This document shows, in pieces, positions 38,901 through 52,582 of a DNA stretch of 64,000 bases. The DNA lies in the NCBI GenBank assembly GCA_026413225.1, contig CM048553.1:41394001-41458000 (forward strand), given 5' to 3'. Made by a program: the position numbers and the translations under genes. How positions within the stretch are numbered: position 1 is the stretch's first letter; every line of letters begins with the position of its first letter. This stretch comes from Otis tarda. Taxonomy: Eukaryota > Chordata > Aves > Otidiformes > Otididae. Below the pieces are notes generated by a model. It did no database searches. It was not told where the DNA came from and saw only the letters and a program-made list of their open reading frames with translations.

Positions 38901-39236
38901 ATGTGTAGAGAGACAAATACATTTTTAAAGGGCTAAAGGAACAGAAATTATATTAGGTATCACAAATAAAGCCTAGTTACTCATCACATTGTCATCAGGG
39001 CTCTTCACAAAGCTATTAAATTTAATAAAAGGAATACTAAAAATTACAATTATCCCCACAGGAAAAAAAATTAAAATTCAAAAAAATTGGTAACAAGACA
39101 TCATCCCCCGCATAGTAATGCTTTTACCGATGGCCAAACCCCTGACCATAAACAAAGATAGAACAACCTAAGGGTTTAGTTGTTGTTTTTTTTTAAAGAC
39201 AATGTTTACCGTGCTCTGCCTAATAAAGCCAGTTAC
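32611..39236 (-). other. THRB intron sequence between TRbeta1-type exon and beta2 promoter
   Basis: This is 6.6 kb of AT-rich DNA that is both upstream flank of the TRbeta2 promoter and intron for transcripts starting farther up. Apart from the homeodomain-site cluster next to TRbeta2 I recognise no exon, mobile element or RNA gene here. Confidence 0.75.
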
Positions 39237-39500
39237 CTTTACACTTTTTTTCTTCTTTTTGGTATTCCTGGGCACTTGGTATGACTTGAAAGTTTGCTTT
39301 TGTATGGCCTGGCTGTAAAATTGTGCTAGTCCAAGCTGAAGCATGTCGACATCGCAAAAGCTGGTGTCCATTCCTCTGAGTATCACAGTTTTTGGAGTGT
39401 CTTTTCCTACAAAAACGGGTTTCCACTACGCCCACTACATTCCATTTCTGATTTCTGTCAGGAAGGTGAATCAGTTTGTCCCATGATAGGAGGCCACGTC
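39237..39500 (-). CDS. THRB: Putative THRB exon 4: TRbeta1-type A/B domain, intact frame
   Basis: The minus strand has an open frame ending SAQEYQKEEKKCKG before the donor AAAG|GTAACTGG. Its stretches GLLSWDKLIHLPDRNQKWN, CRKRHSK, AWTSTIL and SAQ-x-x-Q-x-EEKKCK align in order, with one residue of gap, to the mammalian TRbeta1 N-terminus (GLTAWDK..HCPDRE..W, HRKSHSE, TWTSSIF, SAQTFQTEEKKCK, as I remember it). The donor leaves one G, the phase needed by exon 5. The 5' edge is uncertain: acceptors CATCCAG|GACG at 39500 and CCCTGCAG|TACTT at 39518 are both in phase with exon 3, giving 264 or 282 nt. The frame has no stop, although the sequence has diverged much more than the rest of the receptor. 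Birds are generally described as lacking TRbeta1, so its use in mRNA is unproven. Confidence 0.72.
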
Positions 39501-42282
39501 CTGGATGTCTGGCAAGTACTGCAGGGCTACAAACTGTTGGCATTGCCAAAATCTTGCTCAGGTGTGGAGTTTTGGAAAGCAAGAGGTTCCCCAACTCTCC
39601 TGATGATGTGGTATTCCCATGCATCTCCACTTGACCGCACGGATACGACGCCGAGCCTTTCAGCCATGCCCATTCAGCCACCATAGTTCCCCTTCGGTAC
39701 AGGTACATATAAAATTTTCCCGTCTGTGAAGCCTGAACAAGTAGGCAGATCTGTGTGGACACGCTAATGCTAGATGTAACTGTCACAACATCACAACTAC
39801 AACATGGGCCTGAGGGCAAGTTACCACCAATTTATTGCCTTGCTCATATGATCATTTGAGGTCTTGTAGGTCGAGGCTGGTCGTGAACAATTTTCAGATA
39901 CTTAAAACACAAAACATCAAGGATTCAGCCTTGTTTGACTTTGCTCTTATCGTAGGCTGACCTGAGGGACACTCTGTTACCTAAGTGTGACACTCTTATG
40001 TGGGCACGCTTAGCAGTTCCGCTTTTGCTACCTACTGCCTTTCTGCAGTTGTGGTCACAGTGGAGTATCAGAGACACTAATTTTATCACAGGAATTTGGA
40101 CATTTGGGTCCACTGCAGATAACAAGCAACTCTGCAGCTGCATAATTTGATCTAATCAGTCATAATGACTTGTTAAATTTATTTGTTGTTTGATAGAGAA
40201 GAAACTGAGATAAATCTGTAAAACTAAATAGAGCATATTTTCTATTTCTGCGTAGCAAAACTAAATGATACAGAAATGACACATCAGAGATGATATTCCA
40301 CATTTAAGGAAATTATTTTATTTTGTATTATATGTATCAAAATTCAAAATAGCTTTTAAACTTGCATACAGAAAATAGCAAATTCCAGACATTTGATGAC
40401 TGATATCCACTGTGGTTTTAATCATGGTAAGACTCTGCTTTTTTAATAGACCTAAGAGTTAATTTTACATACATTTCACTCAGTAAAGTAATTAGTATAC
40501 ATATCAGTAAATAAGGGCATACTAAGTCAATAATTTCCTGATAAAAATGATTAAAAATAACTTTGGATTTCAGTTACCAGATCTATTGTACCATTGCTGT
40601 TTTTGTAAATTTTGTCTGAAGGCTTTTGTTAAGTGGAACATTGCTAATATAGGATGTATTCAGAAGACTTAATTATGGTTGGAATGAAATACTGTTATCC
40701 TGTGTTAAACCCTGATAGTATATGTAGCTTTCCTCAATATCTTATGTAATTTTAAATGTAAATGCATACCTTTTTTTTTTTCTGCTGGGAGTGTAAGCTC
40801 ATCTGATATTTGAATTTAAAAGTCTATTCCTTCTACTCACTCTATCTCAGCTGGACATTCAATAAAACAGATTTGTATAGGAAACTATCTGGCATCACAG
40901 ACTTCAATGCAAAGGGCACGTAAGTTAACTACAGGATTTGCACTTACCTACTTACTTCTGGTTTCATAGATCTGCTCTTAGTTCAGACTTGGTTTTCTTA
41001 GTAAAATTAAAAACTAACTCTAAGTGCAGGTAATATGGCAAGAGAATATCACTTGTAGGAGGATAATCAGATTTAAAATAGAATAGTGAAAGTAACCCAG
41101 GAAATACTAGGCAATTTTAAAAAATTCAAAGAACAGAATATAAACTTTTTTTTTTTTCATAATTTGAACACTTTTCTATCTTCTAGACTTCATAATAAGT
41201 TTAAGCTCAGAGGGAGAGACTGGATTGTTCTAGTAAGACTGGGAACTGCACAAAACTTCCCTGCGAGATCTGAACCGAACTTGGCCACTTCACTCTTCTT
41301 GGCACAGAGAGCAACTGTGCGCTGTAGCCCACCCTTCCACCAGGCTCTGTGTAACCTCAGATAACATACCCTTCTGTACAACGCTACTCTCCTCTTCCTT
41401 GTCTTCCTTCACATTCTAGTTATCTCTCTGCAGGGATAATTTTGCACCTTTATACAAATGCAAGAGTCAGGCATGTGCAATATATATTAAAAATATAGGC
41501 ATTTCTGTAATTCACTAATCAACAGATACTTCTACGTTTTGTCAATTTCTTGAGCAGACCACTCACCCCACAGAATTCTCAGCCCTGTTTAAAAAGTGTG
41601 GATTTGCTTTATGTTTGATTTTGATTAAAAACCATACACTCACTGCAATGGTAAAACTTTTGCTCCCCAAGGATTCAGAGAGGTCGTCACACAAAGCTTA
41701 CAGATTTTTAAGTTTAGCAAGAGACTCTAAAACCCGCCTCATCTTAAGAAAGAAAATTAAAACATATTTTCCAATTTCTGTGTTTGCAAACCTGCTTTGG
41801 GATTTTAAAACATGAATCCAGACACATTTAAACAATGAGAAGAAACGGATTCTATTATAGCTTCCATCATTTGCAATTTGCCCAGGCAGAGTTTACAAAG
41901 GCTAACCCAACATCAAGCAGCTTTATTCTCTCTTTTCCTTTAAGCTCCCTCTGAAATTTGTCTCACTACTTTTGACTCCTATGCTAGCTACAGTTTATTT
42001 AATTTTACAAGCTTCCACTTTATTTCACTAATTCCCTTCAGTCACCAGGGACATTTTACATTCAAATTTTGCTAGACGACTATTAAATTGTAAGGAACTA
42101 CCACTGAGGGGTTTCATATTTTGTCTCCTTTCCTTATACTTTCTGTACCGTGGTGCAGCAGGTATGTATGTCCTAAATAACCATTCAGCTTATTAAAATG
42201 TTAAATTACAGTTTCACTACATTATTTATTCTACTCCCTTTGTTTTAACATGTCTTGCCTGAATTTTTCTAAAGCATTTTGC

Positions 42283-42309
42283 TTTTTTTTTTTTTTTTTT
42301 TTTTTTTTT
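42283..42309. repeat. Poly(T) run of 27 bases
   Basis: An uninterrupted T run lies on the plus strand within THRB intron 3. No flanking duplication was noticed. Confidence 0.9.
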
Positions 42310-44240
42310 GCAACAGAGAATGCAGTTTAAATCTCCTACATCTGCTCTTGGTTTTGTCAAACCAAAACCCTTGATAAAGGATGATAATCTAATTTTGCCT
42401 GAGCTTCCTAATTTTAAGACAAGCATCTCTCTCTCCCTCTAGCTACTGCTAAAATGGCTATAATCAAGGCAGAAAGCAGTACAGCCTACTGGGATGAATC
42501 ATGACTAAAACCACAGGCCCTCCTTCAGAGCAAAGAGGTACTAATACGAAGGGCCTAGAGCTCTTGTCAACATCAGTAAAGGAATCATCTAGTAATTTCA
42601 GAGATATAAAAGCAGCGCATCATAGCAATAACTGGCATCTGAGCAGTCAACAGTTCGAAAGACTTTCTCAAGTTCCTATCAGAGTGGCTTTAAAGATAAG
42701 TTTGATCTATAGAAGCAGAAAAATTTTAGTAGATGAAGTGCCCATTGAATTAAACTAAAAGGACAGGTGAGGAGAACCCCTCAGAAATTGGCTATTACAG
42801 GCCAAGACAAAGACTCCTAATGGGTGATTGTAAAGATTGGCCTGTTCTCGGATAGGCGGTGTTATCCGAATGTCAGTATGTAAAGTACTATAAAAACAAC
42901 GGAACAATTCATTTGTTTTCATCTCAGTTATATTCTTTTTTTCCTACTTCTCTAATAGTATCTGCCAACAGTGGTAAAGCCTCTCCCTTCTTTAGCACAT
43001 CTCTAGAGAAGGGAGTCTTATTTCTTCCAGAAAGATGGGAGGCGGTAGCCAGCCAGCCACGAGGACAGCGTTCCTCCTGGAATTACCTGTGTACCTATCC
43101 TGAAGTTTGACCCTGACAAAAACTCAGGGTGCACAGAAAAGGACCAAAAAGCACACTTTCCCTGTTCTCCCTGTTGCTCTGTTCCCTGTGCTCCCCACAA
43201 CCACCCTAGAGGCACTGCATTAAATCCTCCGTGCTGTGCCCTGAGAGCTACATCCATTTTTCCTAGCTTGGGATCTGCCCCGTTTAATCCAAGGCTGAAA
43301 TTTGTATTACCGTTATTACTGTTACTGCCTTATACCACAGTAGCTCCAGTTGACAGCTAGATGCGCTGGTGATGAAAGCTGCTGTGTGACTGACCACACA
43401 GAAAATCAGTCCCTGCTCCTCAGAGTCTACAATGCTCACACTTGTTCTGGGAGTACAAACACTTCTTTTTCACCCTCAGTAACAGGCTACCACTTAGTTT
43501 TGAGGTAAAAGGTAAATCAACAGTTCTAGAATGTCAGAGGGTTGCTATTTTTACAGTTACAAAGACACTTCCTCTCACAACAAAATATTATTTTGCATTC
43601 CAAAACTGCTCATAGCCTGTAAGAATTTAATCTTGTAGCTGATCAAAACAGTACCAGTAGGTGAATATACTATCAGTCTCTGAATTATCATTAATTTAGT
43701 TGATTGCAAAACAAAAGACTGACAAAAGTGCTTCTTTATATAAAGTTTTACCTCTTACCATATTTGAAGTTTACTGAAAACAGAACAGCAAGAGCAACAG
43801 CACTTTACTGTTTTGGTTTTTTTTAAACGTTGAAGTATGCAAGCATGTAAGGACATTGCAGTGGGCTGGCTTCAGAGAGATCAGCTAAGGCAAATGTAAT
43901 CAGGATTAGGACTGAGGGGTGCACCGTAGGTTGATCACGCAGCCTAGCTTTGTGTGGACCCAGTCCAATAACACTAGATGTTTTTTACTTAATGACTTCA
44001 GAAAAAAAAGCAAGCAAGATACAATTAAAGGACATCCCCCCAATGAAATTAAAACTCGATTAATGGCTTGTACAAGCATTTTAAAGTACAAAAAGTAAGT
44101 ATAAGTAAAAGCATGTAAAGTTTTCATGTGTCTGTGCACTGGGAATGACAAAACTATCTGTGTCAGACAAGGCTAAGGTTCCATTTTTTCTCATTAATCC
44201 TGCAGTCAGTTCACAGCATTTTATTTTCTTTCTTTGATTT

Positions 44241-44300
44241 TGCTTCTCCTCTTCCTTTCTCCTCTCCTTTCCTCTTTCCCTTCCTTCCCTTTTCTCCCAA
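44241..44300. repeat. Polypyrimidine low-complexity tract
   Basis: About 60 bases of almost pure C and T (TTCCTTTCTCCTCTCC-like units) lie within THRB intron 3. Confidence 0.75.
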
Positions 44301-47300
44301 CTAGCACCTGCTTCTTACTCTTCCTTGTCAAACATGGAAACACTTCACAATGGAGTTTCCCAACTTTTAAATTAGGTTCGCGGGATCCTTGAATAAGCAG
44401 AAGGATGAAGCACAGCTAATACAGACTGGCTAGATTTTTATTTATAAAGAAAAAAAGTGTACATTGAGAGAAAGGGACTGGAATTAGCAGGTGGAACTAG
44501 TGACATCTACTGAAACCACTGGGTGGTTTCCAGTATTTCAGAAACACACGTGTGTGTATATGTGCGTGCCTGTGGAAGTAAATAGTGACAGAATTATTTA
44601 ATCCAGGACTGCTGTACTGTTACTCACATTAACAGTGGCAATATTATAAAATATTTAAATATTACATTCAACATAAATTAAATTTCAATATTTTCAAATA
44701 ATCTTTTGGACACAGATTACATCATCATGAAGGAAGAGTGTGTAGTTTTTAGAATAAACTTTGTAAAGAGTTTTTAACCTGTAAGAAAAGGTAACATTAA
44801 GAAACTGGCAATATACAGTGTAATCCGTGTTCTTGCTGACAGATATCTTAATGAGCTCCTCAGCGTGAACCAGTGTAATCGCTTTTTAAAAACACTAAAT
44901 TCCTATTAACTACTAAAGTAATACTAGACATATACTTATCAAGAACCTGGGCTTGACATTATGCTTAAATTTTTAAATGTAAGAAAAAATTAATCAGAGG
45001 AAAAGAATACCCAGAAGAACATCACTGCTCATCTGTAAGGAAACCAGAGGCAGGTTCTGAGCATAGAGAAGCAAATGGTTCAGGGTTTTGGTATGTAAAG
45101 AGCTACCTGAAACCCTTTCCTTAGAGAAATGAACAGGAGCTGTGTACTCGAGTATCGAATGTTGTGGCAGCTACAGATGCAATAAAAATACTGAAAGAAA
45201 TGAATGACCACAGCTCTATGGGAAAAAGCAGTAAGATACCAGGGTACACAATGGAACTAGAAAGGTGATGTTAACCAATACAGTCACATAGATGCTAAAT
45301 GCATTTGACCCTCTCACAGTCCTGTACAACAGCTGGGAGGGAGTTTTTCTGAGAACAAGGTATACCTGAGCACAGCAGCTCTGTTCAAACCACAGGGCTC
45401 GCCTGGTTACTGTCCTCTAGTAGTAGCCGTAAGCAGATACTCAAGGACAAGTAAGAACAAAGCAAGCATATATAAGTGTTTCCACCAATAGGCTCCAAAT
45501 CGCCAGCTACTGCCAGCCCAAGGGATTGCCTGAGCCCCTGTAGCCTGTCTAAACTGCAGGAATACCCAAGGCATCTCTCTTTGAAGTATAGCCCAGTCTC
45601 CTCTTGCATACACTTTTTGCATTCACAACACCCTTCGGCAAGGAGTTCCAGTATCTGTCTCTCTTTTATGTGCACAACCACCTAGCTCTGTTTGTTTTAA
45701 ACCAAGATTAATTTGATGTCCAGAGAGCAATCCACCTCCCAGGACTCATTTTGCAGACTACTGCTTGTGTGAATATGGGAATGTTAATGGAGTTTTACTC
45801 TCTTCATACATATTGTGTTAGGTAATTCTTTTAATGCCTGGGAACCTACTAAAATAAAAATGAGAAGCCAAAACACCATTTCCAGATTATGGGTCAAAAT
45901 ATCATAAAACAGACCTTTAGAAATGTGTAAGCTACCATGAAATCATTTGGGAAATCACTCAAATCACTTCCACAAATCACTTCAAATCACTGTCACCATT
46001 TCTTTCACCAAAATCTTGACTCTGAGTACTGATTTCCCCATGAGCTTTCAAATCAATTCACATGGTCTTTCCTCAATCCCACAGTGGACCCATCCCTCCC
46101 CACTGAGGAATGGACAGTATATTTGGCCACTGTTTACTAACAGCAAATCTTGGAGATACGTGCACATAATTGAACCTCTTTTTTTTTTCAAGATAATGAA
46201 ACAGTTCAAGCTATTTTAGTTCTAGAATTGCTTAAAGAGAGACTCTGTATCTTGAAATAACACCTCCTGTTCAAAGACTGAGACTTGAGCAATGGCCAGC
46301 TGAAAAAAAAGAGGTACTAAAACGAGCAGTCTTGACAAAGATATAATTTGTGAAGGACAAAATAAATAAATAAATAAGTTTTGCCCAAATAATGCAGTCA
46401 AAGGCTTCTTCAGAAAGAAAGACAAACTTGGATGTGAAGAGACAATTCTTTAAAACTTGAAATAAACTGAAGCTTGGTACAGGTCTAAATAGTTTTCAGA
46501 CACGTGATCACACACAAAGTAAAGCAGATCTTAAAGTCTGGCTTTAATGTTTTATAAACTTTAAACATTTCCTTAAAGATTTGTCTTTTTTTTATGATAA
46601 ACATTGTAGCAAATTTGATGCTTTCGAAGAACATAATCAAAAATGCATTTAGGGAACATTAAAGGTATTTCATTTACATGGAAATAACTGGAAAATGCCT
46701 GACTGTATACTACAGCTTATCAATAGCTTTACATTTGGCACAAAAACATTACAGTCCTTTCTACATATAGAATGGCATATCAAGGACAAGTAGCGTAAGT
46801 TCATTGCTCTGACATACAGCAGTCAGAAGGACTGTGCAGCAGTCTGTGGTCAGGCTGATGAAGACCACAAAATGGCAGACTGCAACTCCTGTTGCAAGCA
46901 CAGTAAAAGAAAGTGTTTCATTTTATAGGCTAGTGGAGAAGACTTAGAAAAAACCCAAGGACATTTTGTTTTTTTTTTTAATTAACTATTTTAAAAGGTT
47001 TTTGCCTGTGAATTAACAAGTATGTTTTACAGTGACAACACTATGCACTCCTTCTAACTGATGGCAGCAGTGAAACACAGTGTTACACAGTCTAAGAATG
47101 ATACTCAAAATTTCAAACACAACAGTCTGCTTCCATCCAAAACAAATCTCAGAAAGACGAGCTAACAAAAAGCACCACCTCTGGTTTAAATAAAATGACT
47201 ATAGAAAGGGACTAAGTATACCAATGGATTATTGGAAAAAAAATAAAAAAGGAAAAAAATATCAGCACTAACATAACGAAAGAGACTTAAGAAAATGGCT

Positions 47301-48865
47301 AGCAGATGTTGCAAAGCTAAAAAACCACATATTTGTTTTCTCTGTTCTTTGTGAAATCCAGGTCCAAATTTTTAAAAAAAATCTGTGTATCTTATGTGGA
47401 AAATGTAGCAGGTATCCATGAGTTGTAAATACCAAACTTAAACACCTTTGGAAACACATAGACGTAAGATCTTCATATTTCTCCTAAAGAAAAAAACACT
47501 CTTTAGAGAGCCTTTTTTCTCCTACGATGGGAAAGAAAACCCCAATACACTATTAAAGAATTGCATAAAAAATTGAAACATTACAAAATGTTATACAGAC
47601 TACTTGTCTTTTGAAACTTGTGTATTTATATAGCACTTTTTGAAAGCCCTTTTTAAAACATTAAAGTTTAAAACAAAAAAAAAGTTAAAATTAAACCAGA
47701 ATGTCTGTAACCTAGAACTTACCAAGTGTGATATTTTTAACTGCACATTGAAAAATACGCTTCTAAGTAATAAGAGCCATCATGGAGTGATTCATAGCTT
47801 CATGCAAAAACATCCCACAATATAAATCTTGTTAACCTTTTGAAAATCCCCAAAAGCTCATTACAAAGCTGCTGAATCCTGGCATAACAAAACCTTATAT
47901 TAAAGTATTTACTGTCCTTCTAAAACGTCCATTACTTAAAAGAAATAATACACTTGAGTCAGTCAGATTTTATCATGTCTGGCAGACAAGTGTCAGGCAG
48001 TGATGTAGGTCAAATTAAATTATCCTAGGAAAACCATTCTAGAAATTCAGGAGAAATAATTTCTCAGCTGAAGTTACACAATAAACTATTCTCCATCTGA
48101 ATTAATGGCAAGTTAACAGGTTAATAAGCATTACAGTGAAAAGACTAATGAAGAAAAGGTGGTACCTTTCCTATCCTATACTTTTGCAAGTTCTTGGAAA
48201 CTACATGTAACACCCTTGGAGACACTGGTTTTCAAATGGATTTGTTGCACAAAAGCTGATTAATTTTCTTCTCAAAATGAGTGACCTGTTACAAGAAATG
48301 CTGCATATTAAATTCTACTTACTGAAAATATGCATTTATGACATTTAAATTATATTCCCTAATGTAAGCGCTTAATTTTATTTTAATTCCTATCTTGACC
48401 TAACTTTACAGTCATTACCAAATAGAACAGCGTGACTATTTGAGAGTGGAAGCACAATGTTTGAGTCAATTATGAAACTCCAAGTGAAATCAGAGTAAAA
48501 TCTTGGCCTTATTGAAGTCAGGATAAGAGTTGCTGCAGACTTCACTGACACTGCTGTTACACCCTTCACATTCTATCTTCATCTGCCATGAAGGTGAAAT
48601 TAGTGAGATTTACTGTATTCTACAAACAGTGTTTTCCGGTTTTTAGAACACATTCTTGAATTCCTTCTTCAGTGCTCACTGAAGCAGATGAAGCAAGAGC
48701 AAGATCTTCCTGAGGCTTGTTCTGCATTTTTGGAGAAAATGTACAGAAGGAAGCCTTCAGTGACAGATTAGTGCCAGTAAATAATGACTACTGCAAGTGA
48801 ATAGTGATGCTGAAGCTTTACTAGAATATTCAAAACAGCACGAATTTTTTTCCATTAACTATGTT

Positions 48866-49208
48866 AGAATCATAGAATCATAGCATAGTTAGAGTTGGAA
48901 GACACCTTTAAAAGTCATCTGGTCCAACCCCCCTGCAAGGAGCAGGGACATCTCCAACCAGATCAGGTTGCTCAGAGCCCTGTCCAACCTGGCCTTGAAC
49001 GTTTCCAGGGATGGGGCATCTACCACCTCTCTGGGCAAGGCAACCACCACTCACTCATTGTAATTTTTTTTTCCTTATATCAAGTCTGAATCTACCTCCC
49101 TGTATTTTAAAACAATTAACCTTTGTCCTTTCGCAACAGGCCCTGCTAAAGAGTTTCTCTCCATCTTTCTTGTAAGTGCACTTTAGGTACTCGAAGACTG
49201 TTACATAC
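48866..49208 (-). mobile_element. CR1 3'-end fragment, 5' truncated
   Basis: The plus strand begins with AGAATCATAGAATCATAG, the reverse complement of the CR1 3' terminal repeat, followed by the standard CR1 tail (GTTGGAAGACACC and CATCTGGTCCAACCCCCCTG). The element therefore lies on the minus strand, and only about 340 bases of its 3' end remain. It has a small deletion after GGGCAAGGCAACC relative to the other copies here, so it is moderately old. Confidence 0.93.
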
Positions 49209-52200
49209 TTATTTATTTGAAATAGTGTTTTCTCAATGAGAAAATATTACTTTCTAACTTGTTATTTTTTTCTAGTCTGTTGTGCAAATGTATGGCAGAA
49301 ACACTTACAACTATTTCTAAAATAGTACTGGTTTTAAAAATGATTGTAATTTTTTTTTCCAAGTATTACTCTATGGACAGTAATTGCTGGTGCCAACTGT
49401 AAAGCTGCTGATGAACTATAGGGGAACATCCAATCAGTCATTTTCCACTTATTTCTATTAAAAAAAAACCAAAATCAAAACATATTTTCCTTACATTCCC
49501 TAAATGCATTTTTGATGTTGTTCTTTAAAAGCATCAGATCTGCTGCAGCATTTATCATAAAAGACAACAAACATTTTAAAAAAAACATATTTCAAACCAG
49601 GAAAACTAAACTTTCAGATCTGCTTTGTTACATTTATGTGTGTGATCACTCATCTGAAAACTATTTATTTTAAGGACGTACCATGCTTTAGTTTATGAGA
49701 ACAGAATGCACATGTCTCAGATTTGGTACTCAACTGCAAGACGTGTTATGTCCAGCTCTCCCTCTCCAGAAGCATCCCTTTATCTCAATGTTTAATCATC
49801 ATCTGAGTTATGTGTACATGAAACTGGTTAGGCAAGTTTTGGAACTTAGAACTGGCACAGTTGCAAAAGTACACTGACAAGCACAGTGTTTACGAAACCT
49901 GTAGGTCCAGCTTTTCACTTGTCAGCTTCTAATGTCATCAGGTACCCCATATTAGGTGTTCATTAACTCCATCTGTATCGCGGCGTGAACTCTATTTTGA
50001 CTGCATTCTAAGAAAAAGGAAGAGTAGTTTGGACTTCATTAACTCAACCTTTCCCCTTCCGTTTTTCTTTTTGCATGCAAAAATTGTAACTGGTGCATTC
50101 ATTTTGCTTTTTATTTTTAATTTCATTCACTTTTTAAGACGGATTCTATACTTCTGAAATCCTTCCATGTTACCTGTAACTCTGAAGTTCCCAAAATAAT
50201 TTTGGAAAACTTGAACTCTCTATTAAAAGCTATAAGCGCATACAATTACAGATGTGTGTTGTAAAATAATCACACCAGCATGTGTTTTTAAAGCTGAGAT
50301 GTTAAAATATTAAAAATATTTTTCCTACGGCAGCTGTAAAATGTAGTAAAGCCTAGCTTTACTACCAAAGGCCAAATTCTACAGAAAAACTTCTCTGGAT
50401 CGCACTAGAAACTGGAGGCTCTTGGGCAGTACCTACAAGAGGAAAATTCTTACTGTAGTAAAAATGTAACATATGGGTACAGAAATTATCTATCAAAAAA
50501 TCAGAATAATACAGCCTATTATTTTGGGCAACTGGTTTGGTTTTGGATTAGATTTTGCTCTCATATTCCAGTGACTCAGTAACAGAATCTAAGCTTTCAT
50601 TTTCATTCATTAGGAAAGGAGTCCTGTCTGGCTCTGGATCGTGGTATTTATGCTGTTTTTATAGAGTTTGAAAGATTTTTATTTCATCCATGCTTCTTTT
50701 CACATTCACACTCATGTAGGGAATTTCATTCCTATAATGAGAAACAGAAAACATAAACTGCTCATAATGAAAAGTGCTGGACACCTACAGCTGTACCAAC
50801 AGTCATCTTCTGCAATGACCCTTTTTTTTTTGCCTGGTGATTATTTTCTTTGTACATATTTGTTCTGCCCACTTCTTTCAAAAGAAATGCAGAAAATGTA
50901 GGTCCTCCCAATTAAGCATTGTGTTTCACTGTGCTTAGCAGAGCTGCCCTGCCAGGGGCAAGTCTAGGGAGACAGGTCCAGTTAGAGTGCTCGTGGGAAT
51001 TCCCCACAAAACCCCCTTCCATAGGAAGCTACACTCCGAACAGATAAGGTGAGGATAAAGCGGGTACACTGCATTTCCTTCCCCCATCTCTTGCCATCAC
51101 ATAGCACTAATCACTCCCTCCAAAACCACAGCAAAATTAAGCCCTGTAGTAAAAGGTCAAAATACACAGTTATAACATGAGACAGAAGAGAGCCCATCAG
51201 AGAGCTGGACAGATTGAGTTACATGTCAATCCTTTAAAATCTTCCAAAACCAGGTACTTGCTAAATGAAATTATCATGCCGAGAACGGCTGCAGAAGAAT
51301 GCAAAAACACTCCAATGGGCATTGCCAATGTAGCCTAAGGATACCAATTCCTTCACAATTCTCATGTGATGGTGATGCTAATCCAGAGCCTGACACACCA
51401 ATCAAAATGGTCAGGCAACTTTATTCCATGAAAAGCCTCGATGCCCTCTGCCTCCATCTTATACTCATCTGTGCCCAACCTCTGCTTCAATGGACAACAA
51501 AGAAACCATAAGAACAGAAGCCAAATAACAGATCTTTGCATATTATAAAACAACACATTTTACTGTGAAAGCACGTATTTAAATACTCTTCTGTTTCTTC
51601 CCATGAATTTTACTCTCCACCTCGTATCTAGGACCCTAAATTTAAAAGACCAGCTTTGCTGGTGAAGGCAGCTGCTACCCCTTGCTGGCCAATACAAAAG
51701 GATGGGAACCTTCTAGGGGAAAGGACAGGATATTTGATCTGCCCAATCAGTAAAAATAAACTTGAGCATAATAACAGGAATTCAGTCTTGTTTGTTATGA
51801 CTTTCCCTACGTAGCACATGCTGCATTTTACAAACAGGCTTTTAAAAGGTCCCGTTTATGGCATTTTGCTCTTGAAATACGCATTGACAAACAGTATCAG
51901 CAAAACATTTTCTTTTCTAATGCAATTTGATGAATACTAAAACAAATTCTGAAGTCTGAAATTCTCTGGCTTTCTATATGATCTCAACGTAATAACTGCA
52001 CTTTTTTAGATACTCTGTTCTGGGATCAGAATGTATGGTTTTTTCGACACAGCTGATTTATGTATAGCCTTCAAATGCTTTGCAACTGGCAGGAATAAGA
52101 CTGTTAAGGGGACGTAAAATGGTTAATGATCATTTCAGCTCTGGATCTTCAGCTGACGTGCAGACCTAGTCAATTATTATCTGAAGAGGACTTGATAATC

Positions 52201-52582
52201 TATGTAAAATGAATTTGACTGTCTCACTTTGAACCTCAGGGGATATGTCCATGTTAAAAAATAACTTGGGCCAACATACTCAGCAGAAACTCATTGTACT
52301 GGCAGTTTCAGCAGAAATGTTGAAGTTGGAATGTGTGTTTAGAACAAAACAAAACTTTGTTCCTGAAGGAAAACAAAGGAGGATGATAATTTCAGCAGAA
52401 AAATGTTGGGAAAGATTATTATGTGCCACACATCTCTATGCTCTAGGCAGAGGAAAGATTTCAATTCCCAGCACCAATATATTCAGAACTTGTTAAAGCA
52501 GTATTCTATAGTAAATATTTAAAGATAATCATTCCAGCAAAGCAAGAAATATTGCATAGATGCTCTGACAAAATATGATTAC

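Larger units (their letters stand above)
39501..52582 (-). other. THRB intron 3
   Basis: This 13.1-kb AT-rich intron lies between the TRbeta0/1 initiator exon and the TRbeta1-type exon. It contains a 27-base T run at 42283-42309, a pyrimidine-rich tract at about 44241-44300, a short TAAA repeat near 46360-46378 and a CR1 fragment at 48866-49208. No other exon or RNA gene was recognised. Confidence 0.8.

Noticed and set aside
39543..39819. Upstream 92 codons of the open frame at the TRbeta1-type exon as part of the protein
   Set aside because: The similarity to TRbeta1 begins only at about 39495, and in-phase acceptors lie at 39500 and 39518. The upstream part is probably intron that happens to be open.
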